This document shows, in pieces, positions 35,679 through 45,235 of a DNA stretch of 64,000 nt. The notes under the pieces were generated by a model, which made no database searches, was not told where the DNA came from, and saw only the letters and a program-made list of their open reading frames with translations. Each line of letters opens with the position of its first letter. Positions within the stretch are counted from its first letter, which is position 1. A program made the translations under genes and the position numbers. Location of the stretch: the NCBI GenBank assembly GCA_023436305.1, contig JAEZJQ010000126.1, positions 62,001 through 126,000 of the forward strand, read 5' to 3'. The stretch comes from Bacillota bacterium. Its GTDB lineage: Bacteria; Bacillota; UBA4882; UBA8346.

Positions 35679-37331
35679 TTATAGTCTATCTTTCAGGCGC
35701 TTCAGTTCGTCTAATAATTCATAATATTCCTTATCCAGCAGGGGTAGTTCATCCTTCTTTAATGGCATCGATAATTTTCCGATGACTTCCGAAAGGCGGT
35801 TTTGCAAAATATAAATCTGATTTTTAGTATCCGCTTGATTATCATCGACTAAACATTTATTTCTTCTGTCCGCCAAATATTCGTCATAGCTTCCTTGAAA
35901 CATCGTTATTCCATGATTTTCAATGGTCATTATGTGATCCGCCACGGAACTTATAAATCTTCTGTCATGAGAAACAAACAATAAGGTTCGATCATAGTCT
36001 CTAAGCGCTTCCTCGATAACTTCCAGCGAATTAATATCCAAATAATTCGTAGGCTCGTCTAAAATCAGCAGATTTATTTCTTGTAAGAGTATTTTGGCGA
36101 AGGAAACCTTAACTTGCTCTCCCCCGCTTAACACATTTATCTTTTTATAAACATCCTCCCTTTTCAATAACAATCTTGCCAGGAGTATTCTGGCAAAGGT
36201 TTCATGGTAGATGCTCGTTTTCATTATATTTTCCAGGATAGTCAGGTTATCGTCCAAGATGCTCATATCCTGACTAAAGTATCCTATCTTGGCTCCTTGG
36301 GCAATTTTAATTGAATCATCATGATTGATTATCAGTTTGATTAAAGTAGTTTTCCCGCATCCATTAGGGCCGATTAAGGCTATCTTGGAGCCATTATCGA
36401 TATGAAAATCCGCATCTTTCAATAGGATCTTCTCACCAAATATCTTGGTTATCTTTTGGCCTTCGATAATTATTCGGCTATGGAGCTTCGTGGAATCCAT
36501 TACATCGAACTTAATGCGCTCTTGTTGTTTAGGTTTTTCCTTAATCTCTAGCTGGTCTATTCTTTTTTCAACATGTTTCACTGCTTTCTCAAGATTCGCC
36601 TTTGCCTTTTGATTTCCCATTTTGTGAAGTCTAGCCTCGGAATTACCCATTCGTTTTGGAGTCTTTCGTATACTCTTTACTTTTTGATTGGTTTCATGGA
36701 TCACTCCTTCAAGGCGTTTCTTTTCGGTTATATACTCCTCGTACTCAAATTGAGCTTTTACTCTCTCATGAGTCTTTTGAGTCGCATAGTCACTGTAGTT
36801 GCCATTATATATTTTAATCTTACCATCCTCGATCTCCAGTATCTTGTTGCATAGTTTATCTAAAAAGCTTCTGTCGTGCGAGATAAGAACCAATGCTCCC
36901 TTGTATTCTTCAAACCCCTTCTCGATAAGCTCAATGCCTTCCATATCCACATTACTCGTGGGCTCATCGGCAAATATCAATAAACTACCCTTACTTAAGC
37001 TTTCGGCAATTTTAAATCGAGTCTTCTCTCCACCACTCATAGTCTCATTCCAAACACTCTCAACCTCGAATTTTGAGGCCATTTCGTCACTAATCCTTCT
37101 GCTTTCGGCTTCCTCAAGCTGGGATATATATGAATATTTTCCGTATAACTTAACCCATCCTTCATCAGGCTCTAATCTCTGGCTTAAAATATTAATTAAA
37201 GTGGTTTTACCTACTCCATTGGCGCCTACAATCCCTATTCTATCCTCGGGATAGATGGTTAAGTTATCGATATCCAATATCAATCGATCACCAAAATATT
37301 TTTTTATCGTACGACACTCGAGCAATGCCAT
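35679..37331 (-). CDS. ABC-F ATPase, ribosomal-protection type candidate
   Basis: 550 residues with no membrane segments and two ATPase domains. Walker A motifs GANGVGKTT and GPNGCGKTT; signatures MSGGEKTRF and LSGGEQVKV; Walker B with FADEPTSNVD and ILDEPTNYLD. Between the domains is a basic helical linker (about 190-290) containing RMGNSEARLHK, close to antibiotic-resistance ABC-F proteins such as Vga, Msr and Lsa. These displace antibiotics from the ribosome. The short leader ORFs and the hairpin before it fit antibiotic-induced attenuation. Confidence 0.85.
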   Translation of the reverse strand: MALLECRTIKKYFGDRLILDIDNLTIYPEDRIGIVGANGVGKTTLINILSQRLEPDEGWVKLYGKYSYISQLEEAESRRISDEMASKFEVESVWNETMSGGEKTRFKIAESLSKGSLLIFADEPTSNVDMEGIELIEKGFEEYKGALVLISHDRSFLDKLCNKILEIEDGKIKIYNGNYSDYATQKTHERVKAQFEYEEYITEKKRLEGVIHETNQKVKSIRKTPKRMGNSEARLHKMGNQKAKANLEKAVKHVEKRIDQLEIKEKPKQQERIKFDVMDSTKLHSRIIIEGQKITKIFGEKILLKDADFHIDNGSKIALIGPNGCGKTTLIKLIINHDDSIKIAQGAKIGYFSQDMSILDDNLTILENIMKTSIYHETFARILLARLLLKREDVYKKINVLSGGEQVKVSFAKILLQEINLLILDEPTNYLDINSLEVIEEALRDYDRTLLFVSHDRRFISSVADHIMTIENHGITMFQGSYDEYLADRRNKCLVDDNQADTKNQIYILQNRLSEVIGKLSMPLKKDELPLLDKEYYELLDELKRLKDRL

Positions 37332-37414
37332 AAAAAAACCCCTCCTGTATCTTTGGAGAGGATAGCGTCATATCGATATAAAAACCTTCTGCATCAAAAT
37401 AGAAATTTGACCAT
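37332..37414 (-). promoter_or_regulatory. ABC-F leader: overlapping tiny ORFs and hairpin covering the ribosome binding site
   Basis: On the - strand: MVKFLF (37414-37394), overlapping by TGATG the ORF MQKVFISI (37394-37368), which overlaps at ATGA a third ORF starting MTLSSPKIQEG (37371) that runs past the ABC-F start in another frame. CCTCTCC (37361-37355) can pair with GGAGGGG (37345-37339), followed by seven T (37338-37332) up to the start codon. The hairpin thus contains the ribosome binding site and looks like a terminator. Ribosome stalling on a leader could decide which fold forms. Confidence 0.55.
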
Positions 37415-37440
37415 GTGTGTACTAAGAAAGTTTATCAATC

Positions 37441-37961
37441 CATCAATACATAATACATGCCAAAATTCCAATGCAAATTAAGGTTAAAGTATATCTTCAC
37501 AGGATACCAACAGCTCTAAAGACGCCATCCACTCACAAATTCTAATAAAACGCATAACAACAAAGCCTTTTCTTGGGGCTTTATTTGCTTTTACATAAGA
37601 TTTGAAGTGAATTATATCCTCATGGCTGCCAATACCTTGCCCTTTCTTATAATAAAATTCATAAATCAATTAATAAATCTTTGATAATCTTTAATTATCA
37701 TTATACAAATTACTTCGTTGGTTGTCAATCGGATGACCGTACTGGGAACCATTAAATATTACTAATGCCGCACCCGAATTATCAAACTTGCCATACATGG
37801 AAATATACTTCGAAAATCGATTGTCCGGCAGACTCCTGGCCCGGGATATGTTGAGTTTTGGATAGAAAATTGATGGAAATACGTCAAAAAACTTGAAAAG
37901 TAAATATTCCATGGTATACTACTACATAGTATATAAACTATATTCTTAATGGAGAAAAAAC
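37441..37961. other. AT-rich gap upstream of the ABC-F leader and of the deacetylase
   Basis: About 520 bases. Two - strand frames of 61 and 73 codons occur here (ends at 37484 and 37691), but neither has a family match or a good ribosome binding site. A small AAAGCC/GGCTTT hairpin lies near 37570-37590. The promoters for both divergent genes must be here. Confidence 0.35.
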
Positions 37962-38750
37962 ATGAGTCATTATGTAAAAAAGTATGGTTTATTGATAATC
38001 TGTCTTTTTTTAGTTATTCTCTATTTCAAAGCCCCATTTCCAATTCAGGCGGAGGATGGTTCCAAAGAAAAAAATATCCTTGTCCTCTGTTATCACCGGG
38101 TTATCCCCAAACCAACCAGCGACTACGATCTGACTCCCGAACAATTGGAAGCTCATTTTCAATATTTTATGTCCAACGGATATACTCCGATTACAGCCCG
38201 CCAATTTTTGGAGTATCGGAAGAAACCTGCTTTATTTCCTGAAAAACCTATCATTTTAACCTTTGATGATGGGTCAAAATCGCATTACACCCAGGTATTG
38301 CCCTTGTTGAAAAAGTACGGGTTCAAAGCAACTTTTTATCTATTTACCAATGCGATAATGCATGGTTCCAAGGAACGTTGGCTTACCTGGGAAGAAGTAA
38401 TGGAAATATCAAAAGCCGGGATGGATATTGGCTCCCACACAGTAACTCATCCGTATTTAACAGCCCGGAACAAAATGGATGAACAGCAGTATAAAGTCTG
38501 GCTTGAAAAAGAATTAACACAATCCAAAAAGGTTTTGGAGGAAAAATTAAATATCCCGGTTAATACCTTGGCATACCCCTTTGGCTTATATGATACGGAA
38601 GTGGAAGCCGCCGCGATACGGGCGGGTTATACAGGCATGCTAACTCTCAATGCGGGTTTAAACGGGCTTCGGGATAATCCACACCGGATGAAACGGCGCA
38701 TTATGGTCAACTCGATAGGTCCAAAAAGTTTAGAAAAGATACTAAACTAA
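37962..38750 (+). CDS. Secreted polysaccharide deacetylase (NodB domain, PgaB/IcaB-like)
   Basis: 262 residues; ATG follows GGAG. An N-terminal signal or anchor (about 8-28) precedes the NodB domain. Motif 1 ILTFDDGSKSHY has the catalytic and metal-binding aspartates; motif 2 GSHTVTHPYL carries the metal-binding histidines; ILVLCYHRV at the start of the domain is typical of the PgaB/IcaB/YxkH branch. The enzyme removes acetyl groups from an extracellular polysaccharide such as poly-N-acetylglucosamine or peptidoglycan. It has its own terminator. Confidence 0.88.
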   Translation: MSHYVKKYGLLIICLFLVILYFKAPFPIQAEDGSKEKNILVLCYHRVIPKPTSDYDLTPEQLEAHFQYFMSNGYTPITARQFLEYRKKPALFPEKPIILTFDDGSKSHYTQVLPLLKKYGFKATFYLFTNAIMHGSKERWLTWEEVMEISKAGMDIGSHTVTHPYLTARNKMDEQQYKVWLEKELTQSKKVLEEKLNIPVNTLAYPFGLYDTEVEAAAIRAGYTGMLTLNAGLNGLRDNPHRMKRRIMVNSIGPKSLEKILN

Positions 38751-38754
38751 AAAG

Positions 38755-38779
38755 TTCCAGCCTGATTTCTGGAATTTTT
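38755..38779 (+). terminator. Intrinsic terminator after the deacetylase
   Basis: TTCCAG (38755-38760) pairs with CTGGAA (38769-38774), followed by TTTTTAT, five bases after the stop codon. Confidence 0.65.
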
Positions 38780-38914
38780 ATAAAAAATCGGGTGAAAAAA
38801 CAGAGTAGAAAGGCAGATCTTTTTTTATTTTTCCATCCCGCCATTGCGCATCCTCCGGCTCTCATGTATAATAAATGATTGTTGATAACCGTATAAAACC
38901 CGGAGGAATACCCC

Positions 38915-40531
38915 ATGTCCGAACAACAGGAACTCTTAAAAACCGAAGTTAACCGGCGCCGTACTTTTGCGATCATCTCCCATCCCGATGCCGGGAAAAC
39001 TACTTTGACCGAAAAACTATTACTCTATGGCGGCGCCATCCACCTGGCCGGCTCGGTAAAGGCCCGCAAAACCCAGCGCCACGCCGTTTCCGACTGGATG
39101 GAGATCGAGAAACAGCGGGGGATCTCAGTAACATCAAGCGCCCTCCAATTCGAATATAACGGTTATAAAATTAACATTCTGGATACCCCCGGCCACCAGG
39201 ACTTCAGCGAAGATACCTACCGGACCCTGATGGCCGCCGACAGCGCGGTGATGTTGATTGACGTCGCCAAAGGCGTCGAGGCCCAGACCATTAAGCTCTT
39301 CAAGGTCTGCAAACAACGGGGCATCCCGGTCTTTACCTTCGTCAATAAACTGGACCGGCATGGCAAGAATCCTTTCGAACTGATGGAGGAGATCGAGAAA
39401 GTACTGGGGATCGTCTCCTACCCCATGAACTGGCCCATCGGAATTAACGGTGAATACAAAGGAGTATACAACCGGCAACAAGCCCAGATTGAACTTTTTC
39501 AAAGCGACGGTTCCCACGGCCAATGGGCGCTGCAGTCCAATATCGGCAACGTCGGCGATCCCGCATTTCGGGAAATTCTGGGGCAAGATGTTCATGAAGC
39601 GCTTTACAACGATATTGAGCTTCTGGATACCGCCGGAGAACAGTTTGATTTGAAAAAAGTCCGAAGCGGAGAATTAACACCAATGTTTTTCGGCAGCGCA
39701 ATGACTAATTTCGGGGTCCGGCCTTTCCTGGAAGAATTCTTAAGGCTTGCTCCGGCGCCGCTTTCCCGGAAGATCGACTCCGGTGAAATTGAGCCGTTAT
39801 CCGAAAACTTCTCGGCCTTCGTCTTTAAAATACAAGCCAATATGAACCCGGCCCATCGCGACCGGTTGGCCTTTATCCGGATTTGTTCCGGAGTCTTTAA
39901 TCGGGGTATGACCGTCCACCATGTCCAGACCGGCAAATCACTGAAACTGGCTCAGCCGCAACAATTCATGGCTCAGGAACGGGAGATCGTGGATGAGGCT
40001 TATCCCGGAGATATCATCGGGCTATTCGACCCCGGTGTTTTTGCAATTAGCGACACGCTATGCTCCGAAAACCATAAGGTGAAATTCGAGGACTTTCCCG
40101 TTTTTCCACCGGAACAATTTGCCCGGGTACAACCCACTGATACGATGCGGCGTAAACAGTTTATAAAAGGTATCACCCAACTGACCCAGGAAGGAGCGGT
40201 CCAGCTTTTTAAGCAACCGGACAGCGGGTTTGAGTCTTTTGTGGTCGGCGTGGTCGGAACACTTCAGTTCGATGTACTCCGTTACCGTCTCCAGGGAGAA
40301 TACGGAGTGGACATACAACTGCAAAACTTGAATTATGTCATGGCCCGGTGGTTGGTGGGCCAAGGGATTACCTCCAAATCAAAAATCGACCTCCAGGGAG
40401 ACCTTCTTTTGGAGGACGGCCAAGGACGGCCGGTGGCGCTCTTCAGGAGTGAATGGGCATTTCGTTATGTAATGGAAAAGAACCCTAAAATTCAATTCCT
40501 GACGGTGCCTTCCCGAGAAACCATCGTTTAA
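38915..40531 (+). CDS. prfC: Peptide chain release factor 3
   Basis: 538 residues, the usual length. ATG follows CGGAGGAA. GTPase motifs: ISHPDAGKTTLTE (G1), RGISVTSS (G2), DTPGHQDFSEDTYR (G3) and FVNKLDRHGKNP (G4, with the RF3-type NKLDR). The C-terminal part holds the RF3 domain with VVGVVGTLQFDVLRYRLQGEYG. RF3 recycles RF1/RF2 after termination. It stands alone. GC content is slightly above that of the flanking genes, which is normal for a conserved gene. Confidence 0.96.
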   Translation: MSEQQELLKTEVNRRRTFAIISHPDAGKTTLTEKLLLYGGAIHLAGSVKARKTQRHAVSDWMEIEKQRGISVTSSALQFEYNGYKINILDTPGHQDFSEDTYRTLMAADSAVMLIDVAKGVEAQTIKLFKVCKQRGIPVFTFVNKLDRHGKNPFELMEEIEKVLGIVSYPMNWPIGINGEYKGVYNRQQAQIELFQSDGSHGQWALQSNIGNVGDPAFREILGQDVHEALYNDIELLDTAGEQFDLKKVRSGELTPMFFGSAMTNFGVRPFLEEFLRLAPAPLSRKIDSGEIEPLSENFSAFVFKIQANMNPAHRDRLAFIRICSGVFNRGMTVHHVQTGKSLKLAQPQQFMAQEREIVDEAYPGDIIGLFDPGVFAISDTLCSENHKVKFEDFPVFPPEQFARVQPTDTMRRKQFIKGITQLTQEGAVQLFKQPDSGFESFVVGVVGTLQFDVLRYRLQGEYGVDIQLQNLNYVMARWLVGQGITSKSKIDLQGDLLLEDGQGRPVALFRSEWAFRYVMEKNPKIQFLTVPSRETIV

Positions 40532-40556
40532 TTTAACGTTTAAAAAAACGGAACCT

Positions 40557-40710
40557 GCAATGACCTTATCTCCGGCTACCGCACCGACCTTGCCATGATC
40601 CGCATGGAAAAAGTAAAAGAGTTTTAGCGGAAAATCGATTTAATATTCAGGAAATTGCCGGAGAACAGGTTATTCCAATGCCAAGCATTAGAGATTTTTA
40701 TTTTAAATAA
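40557..40710 (+). pseudogene. 3' fragment of an unidentified gene with one frameshift
   Basis: The frame encodes DLISGYRTDLAMIRMEKVKEF and meets a stop; shifting by one base gives LAENRFNIQEIAGEQVIPMP and ends FYFK at 40710. Adding one T to the GAGTTTTAG stretch would join the two parts. No start codon lies upstream, since the prfC stop is only a few bases away. The family is not recognised. Confidence 0.45.
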
Positions 40711-40728
40711 TTACCAATTGAGCCTATC

Positions 40729-41391
40729 TTATTGCTTCTCATGCCCTTTCTTCGCATCTCTAATCACTTCGAGAAATCTTTGCGCCATTTTGCTAATTTC
40801 ATCCCATTTTTTTTCGGCGACTAATCTTTTATCAACCAAGGAACCTCCGGCGCCCACAAAACAGGCGCCGGCTTTGATGAATTCGCCGGCATTCTCCAGA
40901 TTGACCCCTCCGGTCGGGGTAAGTCTTACCTGGGGTAACGGACCCAAAATATCTTTAAAAAATTGCGGTCCCAATTTTGTTGCCGGAAAAACTTTAACGA
41001 CATCAGCTCCTGCTTCCCAGGCGGTTAAAATCTCCGTCGGCGTAAATGCTCCCGGAATACAAAGAACGCTATATTTCCGGCACATTTTAATCATGTCCAG
41101 ATTCATTACCGGTCCTACGATAAACCGGGCTCCCGCCAAAATTGCCATCCGGGCCGTTTCCGGATCGAGAATACTACCGGCCCCGATCACTGCTTCATGT
41201 CCAAGCCGTTTGGATATGTCACTGATAGCTTCCAAGGCCCCGGGTGAGGTCATGGTAATCTCTAAAGCTTTCACGCCACCTTGATTTAACGCCAAACCGG
41301 TTTCCATTAATGATGCCGAATCATCAACCCGGATCACGGCAACGATTCCGGTTTCAATAAGGAGTTCAAGGTCATGTTCCTTCCGTATCAT
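40729..41391 (-). CDS. KDPG/KHG-type 2-keto-3-deoxy aldolase
   Basis: 220 residues; ATG follows GGAGGGC. Catalytic E44 (KALEITM) and Schiff-base K133 (DVVKVFPATK) are in place, with GAGSILDPETA and LTPTGGVNLEN forming the phosphate-binding loop of the family. The enzyme splits a 2-keto-3-deoxy (phospho) sugar acid to pyruvate and an aldehyde. It is the last gene of the sugar operon, 73 bases after the hydrolase gene. Which sugar acid it uses (KDPG, KDPGal or another) cannot be read from sequence alone. Confidence 0.9.
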   Translation of the reverse strand: MIRKEHDLELLIETGIVAVIRVDDSASLMETGLALNQGGVKALEITMTSPGALEAISDISKRLGHEAVIGAGSILDPETARMAILAGARFIVGPVMNLDMIKMCRKYSVLCIPGAFTPTEILTAWEAGADVVKVFPATKLGPQFFKDILGPLPQVRLTPTGGVNLENAGEFIKAGACFVGAGGSLVDKRLVAEKKWDEISKMAQRFLEVIRDAKKGHEKQ

Positions 41392-41464
41392 GTAACGCCC
41401 TCCTTCTGGTCATCTTCTGATTATCGACTAAAACTACCAGCTTGGAGCCGGTAGTAGTTCAGTT

Positions 41465-42421
41465 TTATTTGGGTGTTACAGCCAAAGCCCTGGCGGGGTT
41501 AGTGATCATAAACTTGGCAATGGTTTGTTCCGGCAAATACTGCTTCAATCTCGGCAAAAACTTCTCCAGCAGGTAACCCAATCCCGGTCCACCGTCAAGC
41601 GCAGTCCAATATGATCGCAACGCCAAATCGGATCCGAATAAGATTTGATCTTCAAAGCCAAGGGAGCACATCTCCATAATTAACTCGATAATGTCGCTGT
41701 CGGGATTGTATTTCACCCGTGAAGGACCATCATAAATAATAAATGCTCCGGACTCCAATACGGTTTTATGAACATAAATATCCGGATTGCGGTCGAGATG
41801 TCCGATCAAAATCCTCTCTGGTTTAACGCCATAGCCGGTTAGTAACTTCAACTGCTCTTCCGCCATGGTTCCGGACTCGGTATGGGTGCTTACCGGAAGG
41901 CCGGTTTCAACCGCGGCAGCAGCGGCGGCATTGATCAGTTTGCAAGTAGTCTTGGTTATACACTGATAATCGGTGGCGATTTTCATAACACCCGGGCGGA
42001 TTGAGCCCCGTTTTACCAGTGGTCCGGTATATTCGTTAATATCGATACCCTGAGTAATCTCATCGGTTAATATTTGCGTCAGTTCGTCAACGTTATAGCG
42101 GTAAATCCAATGATCCGGGCAATAATACATCTCTTTGTGAAAACCGGTTGCCGCAATGATATTAACTCCTGTTGTCCGTGATATTTGGGCCAGCTTTTCT
42201 ACATTACGCCCGCATCCTACCGGCATCATATCGACAATGGTTTCGCCACCGGGGCTGGCAAATGCTTTTAATTCGTTGACGGCGGTTTCGACGCTGTCCA
42301 GTTTAAGCGCGGGAACCTTAAATGTTGCAAAGCTGGTATCAATGATTAGGTGTTCATGGCAATATGTAACACCGAGATCCACGGACTCCATTTCGCCAAG
42401 AACGGTAATTATTTTACTCAT
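41465..42421 (-). CDS. Phosphotriesterase-family metal-dependent hydrolase (Php/lactonase-like)
   Basis: 318 residues. Metal site: the HxH motif in YCHEHLIID, a later lysine region (VMKIATDYQ) for the bridging carboxylate, histidines in STHTESGTM and IGHLDRN, and the last Asp in FGSDLA. Members of this family include the uncharacterised E. coli Php (YhfV), lactonases, and phospho-furanose lactonases that open sugar lactone phosphates. In an operon with a kinase, an oxidoreductase and a KDPG-type aldolase, a sugar lactonase is the best guess. Its ATG overlaps the previous stop by eight bases. Confidence 0.85.
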   Translation of the reverse strand: MSKIITVLGEMESVDLGVTYCHEHLIIDTSFATFKVPALKLDSVETAVNELKAFASPGGETIVDMMPVGCGRNVEKLAQISRTTGVNIIAATGFHKEMYYCPDHWIYRYNVDELTQILTDEITQGIDINEYTGPLVKRGSIRPGVMKIATDYQCITKTTCKLINAAAAAAVETGLPVSTHTESGTMAEEQLKLLTGYGVKPERILIGHLDRNPDIYVHKTVLESGAFIIYDGPSRVKYNPDSDIIELIMEMCSLGFEDQILFGSDLALRSYWTALDGGPGLGYLLEKFLPRLKQYLPEQTIAKFMITNPARALAVTPK

Positions 42422-43709
42422 CGTTACTTCCCCCTTGATCCAGAGCTTTCTTTAACTCGGTCATCTCACACTTAACCGTCTTTAAACCGTGTTGGATACT
42501 TATCCCTGCGGCGTAACCGGCGGCGGCACCCATTAGCATGATCTGGGCAATACTTCTGGCGGAAGCGTGGGCCCGGTGAGATGCCGAACAGCACCGTCCC
42601 GCGACTAACAAATTATCAATTTCCTCCGGTACTAGACACCGGAATGGGATACCATAGGTAACTCCTTCTTCCAAGAATCGCCAACTAGTATCGCTTGCGG
42701 CATGATGATCCTCGATGGGAGCGCCGCATTCCCCGATATCATCCTCATGTTTCCGGCCTGAAACGACATCCGCTTCGCTCAACACATATTGCCCGATGAT
42801 CCGGCGGCTTTCCCGGATACCGATGAAGGGACTGATCCAAACCAATTCTCCTTTTTCAAATCCCGGGACACATTCCTTCAAAAACCGGAAGAATTCCATG
42901 ACTTGCCGCCGGCCTTCCATTTCCGCCCCGGTCAGTTCGACGGCGTCAATGGGGTTGACATTGGCAACCCGTGTCATGTTGGTTAAAACCACCCCGTCAA
43001 CCGGCGTCATATGAAAACTGCCTTCTTCTCTGGGCAAGTGATAACTGCCGCTTGCATTGGCTTGTTTCATTAATTCGACCAATTTCGTATGGGAAAAATT
43101 TCGCAATACTTTAGGATCGGTATTCGCTATTTTGAACGTCATCGTCAGGCTTTGTCCCCCTGCGTCCCTGCCAATGACCTCACAAGGCACCCCCGCCATA
43201 TAGGCGACATCGGCATCCCCGGTTGTATCAATGACTATCGCCGGGGAGATATGCCTGGTTCCAAACTTGCCGTTAACAATTACATCGACGATCCGGTTTT
43301 GATGGCGGACGATCCCGCTGATTTCAGAATGGAGCAACACCATTACTCCAGCTTTTCTGATCATCTGATCATAAATACATTTTAGTATCTCCTGATTATA
43401 AGTGATGCCATCACCGGCTCCGTAAGTATTGGGCCGGACTAAACAAGCGTTTTGGCGTTCAAGTTCGCGAACAAATTCGTAGGGTAAACCGCCGATGATC
43501 CGGCGGGGTTTCTTTCCGGGGGTAAAAAAGCCATACATGGTATCGATAACTCCAGTGCTAATTCCCCCCAGAAATCCCTCCTGCTCCACGAGTAATGTTT
43601 TGGCGCCGGATCTGGCGGATGCAATTGCCGCATTGATTCCCGCCGCTCCTCCGCCGGCTACCAGTACATCAATCGACTCAAAAGAATTCAAACCAGCTTT
43701 TGAGCTCAT
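42414..43709 (-). CDS. FAD-dependent oxidoreductase
   Basis: 431 residues from ATG 43709, nine bases after GGGGAGG; an upstream in-frame start would precede that site. The Rossmann motif DVLVAGGGAAGINAAIAS is at the N-terminus, then VEQEGFLGG, a late VVIDTTGDADVAYMAG and a C-terminal VAGRCCSASHRAHASARSIAQIM, typical of the FAD_oxidored family. Members oxidise or reduce a range of substrates; in this operon a sugar or sugar-alcohol step is likely, though no cofactor partner is seen. Confidence 0.87.
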   Translation of the reverse strand: MSSKAGLNSFESIDVLVAGGGAAGINAAIASARSGAKTLLVEQEGFLGGISTGVIDTMYGFFTPGKKPRRIIGGLPYEFVRELERQNACLVRPNTYGAGDGITYNQEILKCIYDQMIRKAGVMVLLHSEISGIVRHQNRIVDVIVNGKFGTRHISPAIVIDTTGDADVAYMAGVPCEVIGRDAGGQSLTMTFKIANTDPKVLRNFSHTKLVELMKQANASGSYHLPREEGSFHMTPVDGVVLTNMTRVANVNPIDAVELTGAEMEGRRQVMEFFRFLKECVPGFEKGELVWISPFIGIRESRRIIGQYVLSEADVVSGRKHEDDIGECGAPIEDHHAASDTSWRFLEEGVTYGIPFRCLVPEEIDNLLVAGRCCSASHRAHASARSIAQIMLMGAAAGYAAGISIQHGLKTVKCEMTELKKALDQGGSNDE

Positions 43710-43733
43710 TGTTTTGACCTCCCCGATTTTCAA

Positions 43734-45227
43734 TTATTGCATAAAATTCCAATGATCTTGCATCACGGTTCGCAATTGTCGGTATCGTTGATAAACCGTC
43801 TGATATTTCAAGTAATTATCGAAATTTGGATCGATAGACCCTTCAATCCGGACTACTTTGGTAACGGCCGCTTCAATATTTGGATAAATTCCAGCGGCGA
43901 CACCCGCTAAAATGGCAACTCCCCGGGCACCGAATTCGGCCCATTCAGGAACGAAAATCGTTTTACCGGTACAATCGGCAATCATTTGTAATAAAAAGCG
44001 GCTGCGGGCTCCCCCGCCACAAATTGTCAAACTGTCACATTTCCCGGACATGTTTTGGTAACAATCATGAATCGATAACGCTAAACCCTCATATACAGCT
44101 CTGGCCATTTCCCGGCGTCCGTGATTGACACTTAATCCCGAGAAAATCCCTCTGGCATAAGGGTTGACAACAGGAGAAACAACCCCCGTGGTATTTAAAT
44201 AGGGAAGATAAAGTATCCCTCCCGACCCAAGCGGAATGCTTTGGGCCATTGCCTCTAGCGTGGCGAAATCGTTTTCGGCCAGGTTTAAAGTATTTAAAAT
44301 CCAGTCCAGATTAACAGTTCCGGCAGTATTCACCAACGATCGAATCCAGGTATTCCCGACTGTCGCGCAACTGATACCGACTCCTTGCGGTTCGAATATT
44401 GGTTCGGAGCTAATCACGCTGTTTATACAACTGGTTCCAATCACTGAACAGGCAGTACCCGGGAAATAAGCCCCGGCCCCGAGGGTTGAAGCGGCAACGT
44501 CCACCAGTCCGGCCACCACCGGCACATTTTTACCCAAGCCCAGTTCACGAGCGATCTCTGATGTAACAAATCCGGCCACACTTCCGGAATCCCGTATTTC
44601 GGGCAGCTTGTCGCGTAACTCCGGTACTCCGCAAAGGTTAAAAAGTTCATTGGAATAGCTCCTCTCACGGATATTACCAGGCAAATAACCCACATCGGAA
44701 GGGTCGGTAGCCAATTCACCGGTCAGTTTCCAGCGAATCCAATCCTTATTAAAGATTACATGACGAACCCTGTTCCAATTTTCGGGTGAGTTTTCTTTCG
44801 ACCATCGCGCCAAGGCAACCGGATAGCCTGGAAAAACGGTATTTCCGCCGATTTCAAAGATTTGCCGTAGGGTACCGGCTTTTTCCCAGGAGGCAATGAT
44901 CGCCGCGGCCCGCCCGTCATTCCATAAAATAGCCCGTGAAACCGGCCGGTATTTTTCATCCAACGCCCATAATCCGGAGGCGGTACCGGAAATTCCGATG
45001 GCGCTTATCATCTCACCACGGCGTGTCAGCCCGGTTATGGCTTCCCGTATACAATCTTTGGTGAGCTCCCAAAGCGATTCCATATCGATCTCCGAATACG
45101 CGGCTTCCTCTCTGATGACATTGGTCTTCGCGCGGGCACAAGCCAGTTCCCTGCCTTCGGGGTCAAAAATAACACATTTTACGACGCTGGTGCCGATATC
45201 GATTCCCATTAACAACCTTCCATCCAT
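43734..45227 (-). CDS. FGGY-family carbohydrate kinase
   Basis: 497 residues from ATG 45227; the GTG four codons upstream overlaps the ribosome binding site. N-terminal phosphate loop MGIDIGTSVVKCVIFD, second-domain adenosine motif LTICGGGARSRFLLQMIADC, and WNDGRA near 87. Closest by eye to xylulokinase and related FGGY kinases, but substrate specificity cannot be fixed. It would phosphorylate the imported sugar or sugar acid. It starts nine bases after the permease stop. Confidence 0.9.
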   Translation of the reverse strand: MDGRLLMGIDIGTSVVKCVIFDPEGRELACARAKTNVIREEAAYSEIDMESLWELTKDCIREAITGLTRRGEMISAIGISGTASGLWALDEKYRPVSRAILWNDGRAAAIIASWEKAGTLRQIFEIGGNTVFPGYPVALARWSKENSPENWNRVRHVIFNKDWIRWKLTGELATDPSDVGYLPGNIRERSYSNELFNLCGVPELRDKLPEIRDSGSVAGFVTSEIARELGLGKNVPVVAGLVDVAASTLGAGAYFPGTACSVIGTSCINSVISSEPIFEPQGVGISCATVGNTWIRSLVNTAGTVNLDWILNTLNLAENDFATLEAMAQSIPLGSGGILYLPYLNTTGVVSPVVNPYARGIFSGLSVNHGRREMARAVYEGLALSIHDCYQNMSGKCDSLTICGGGARSRFLLQMIADCTGKTIFVPEWAEFGARGVAILAGVAAGIYPNIEAAVTKVVRIEGSIDPNFDNYLKYQTVYQRYRQLRTVMQDHWNFMQ

Positions 45228-45235
45228 CGTAAAAG

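Noticed and set aside
35570..35785. + strand 71-codon ORF overlapping the 3' end of the ABC-F gene
   Set aside because: Antisense to the C-terminus of ABC-F and without a family match.
37484..37912. Two - strand ORFs of 61 and 73 codons upstream of the ABC-F leader
   Set aside because: No ribosome binding site of quality, no family match and AT-rich composition; more likely promoter DNA.
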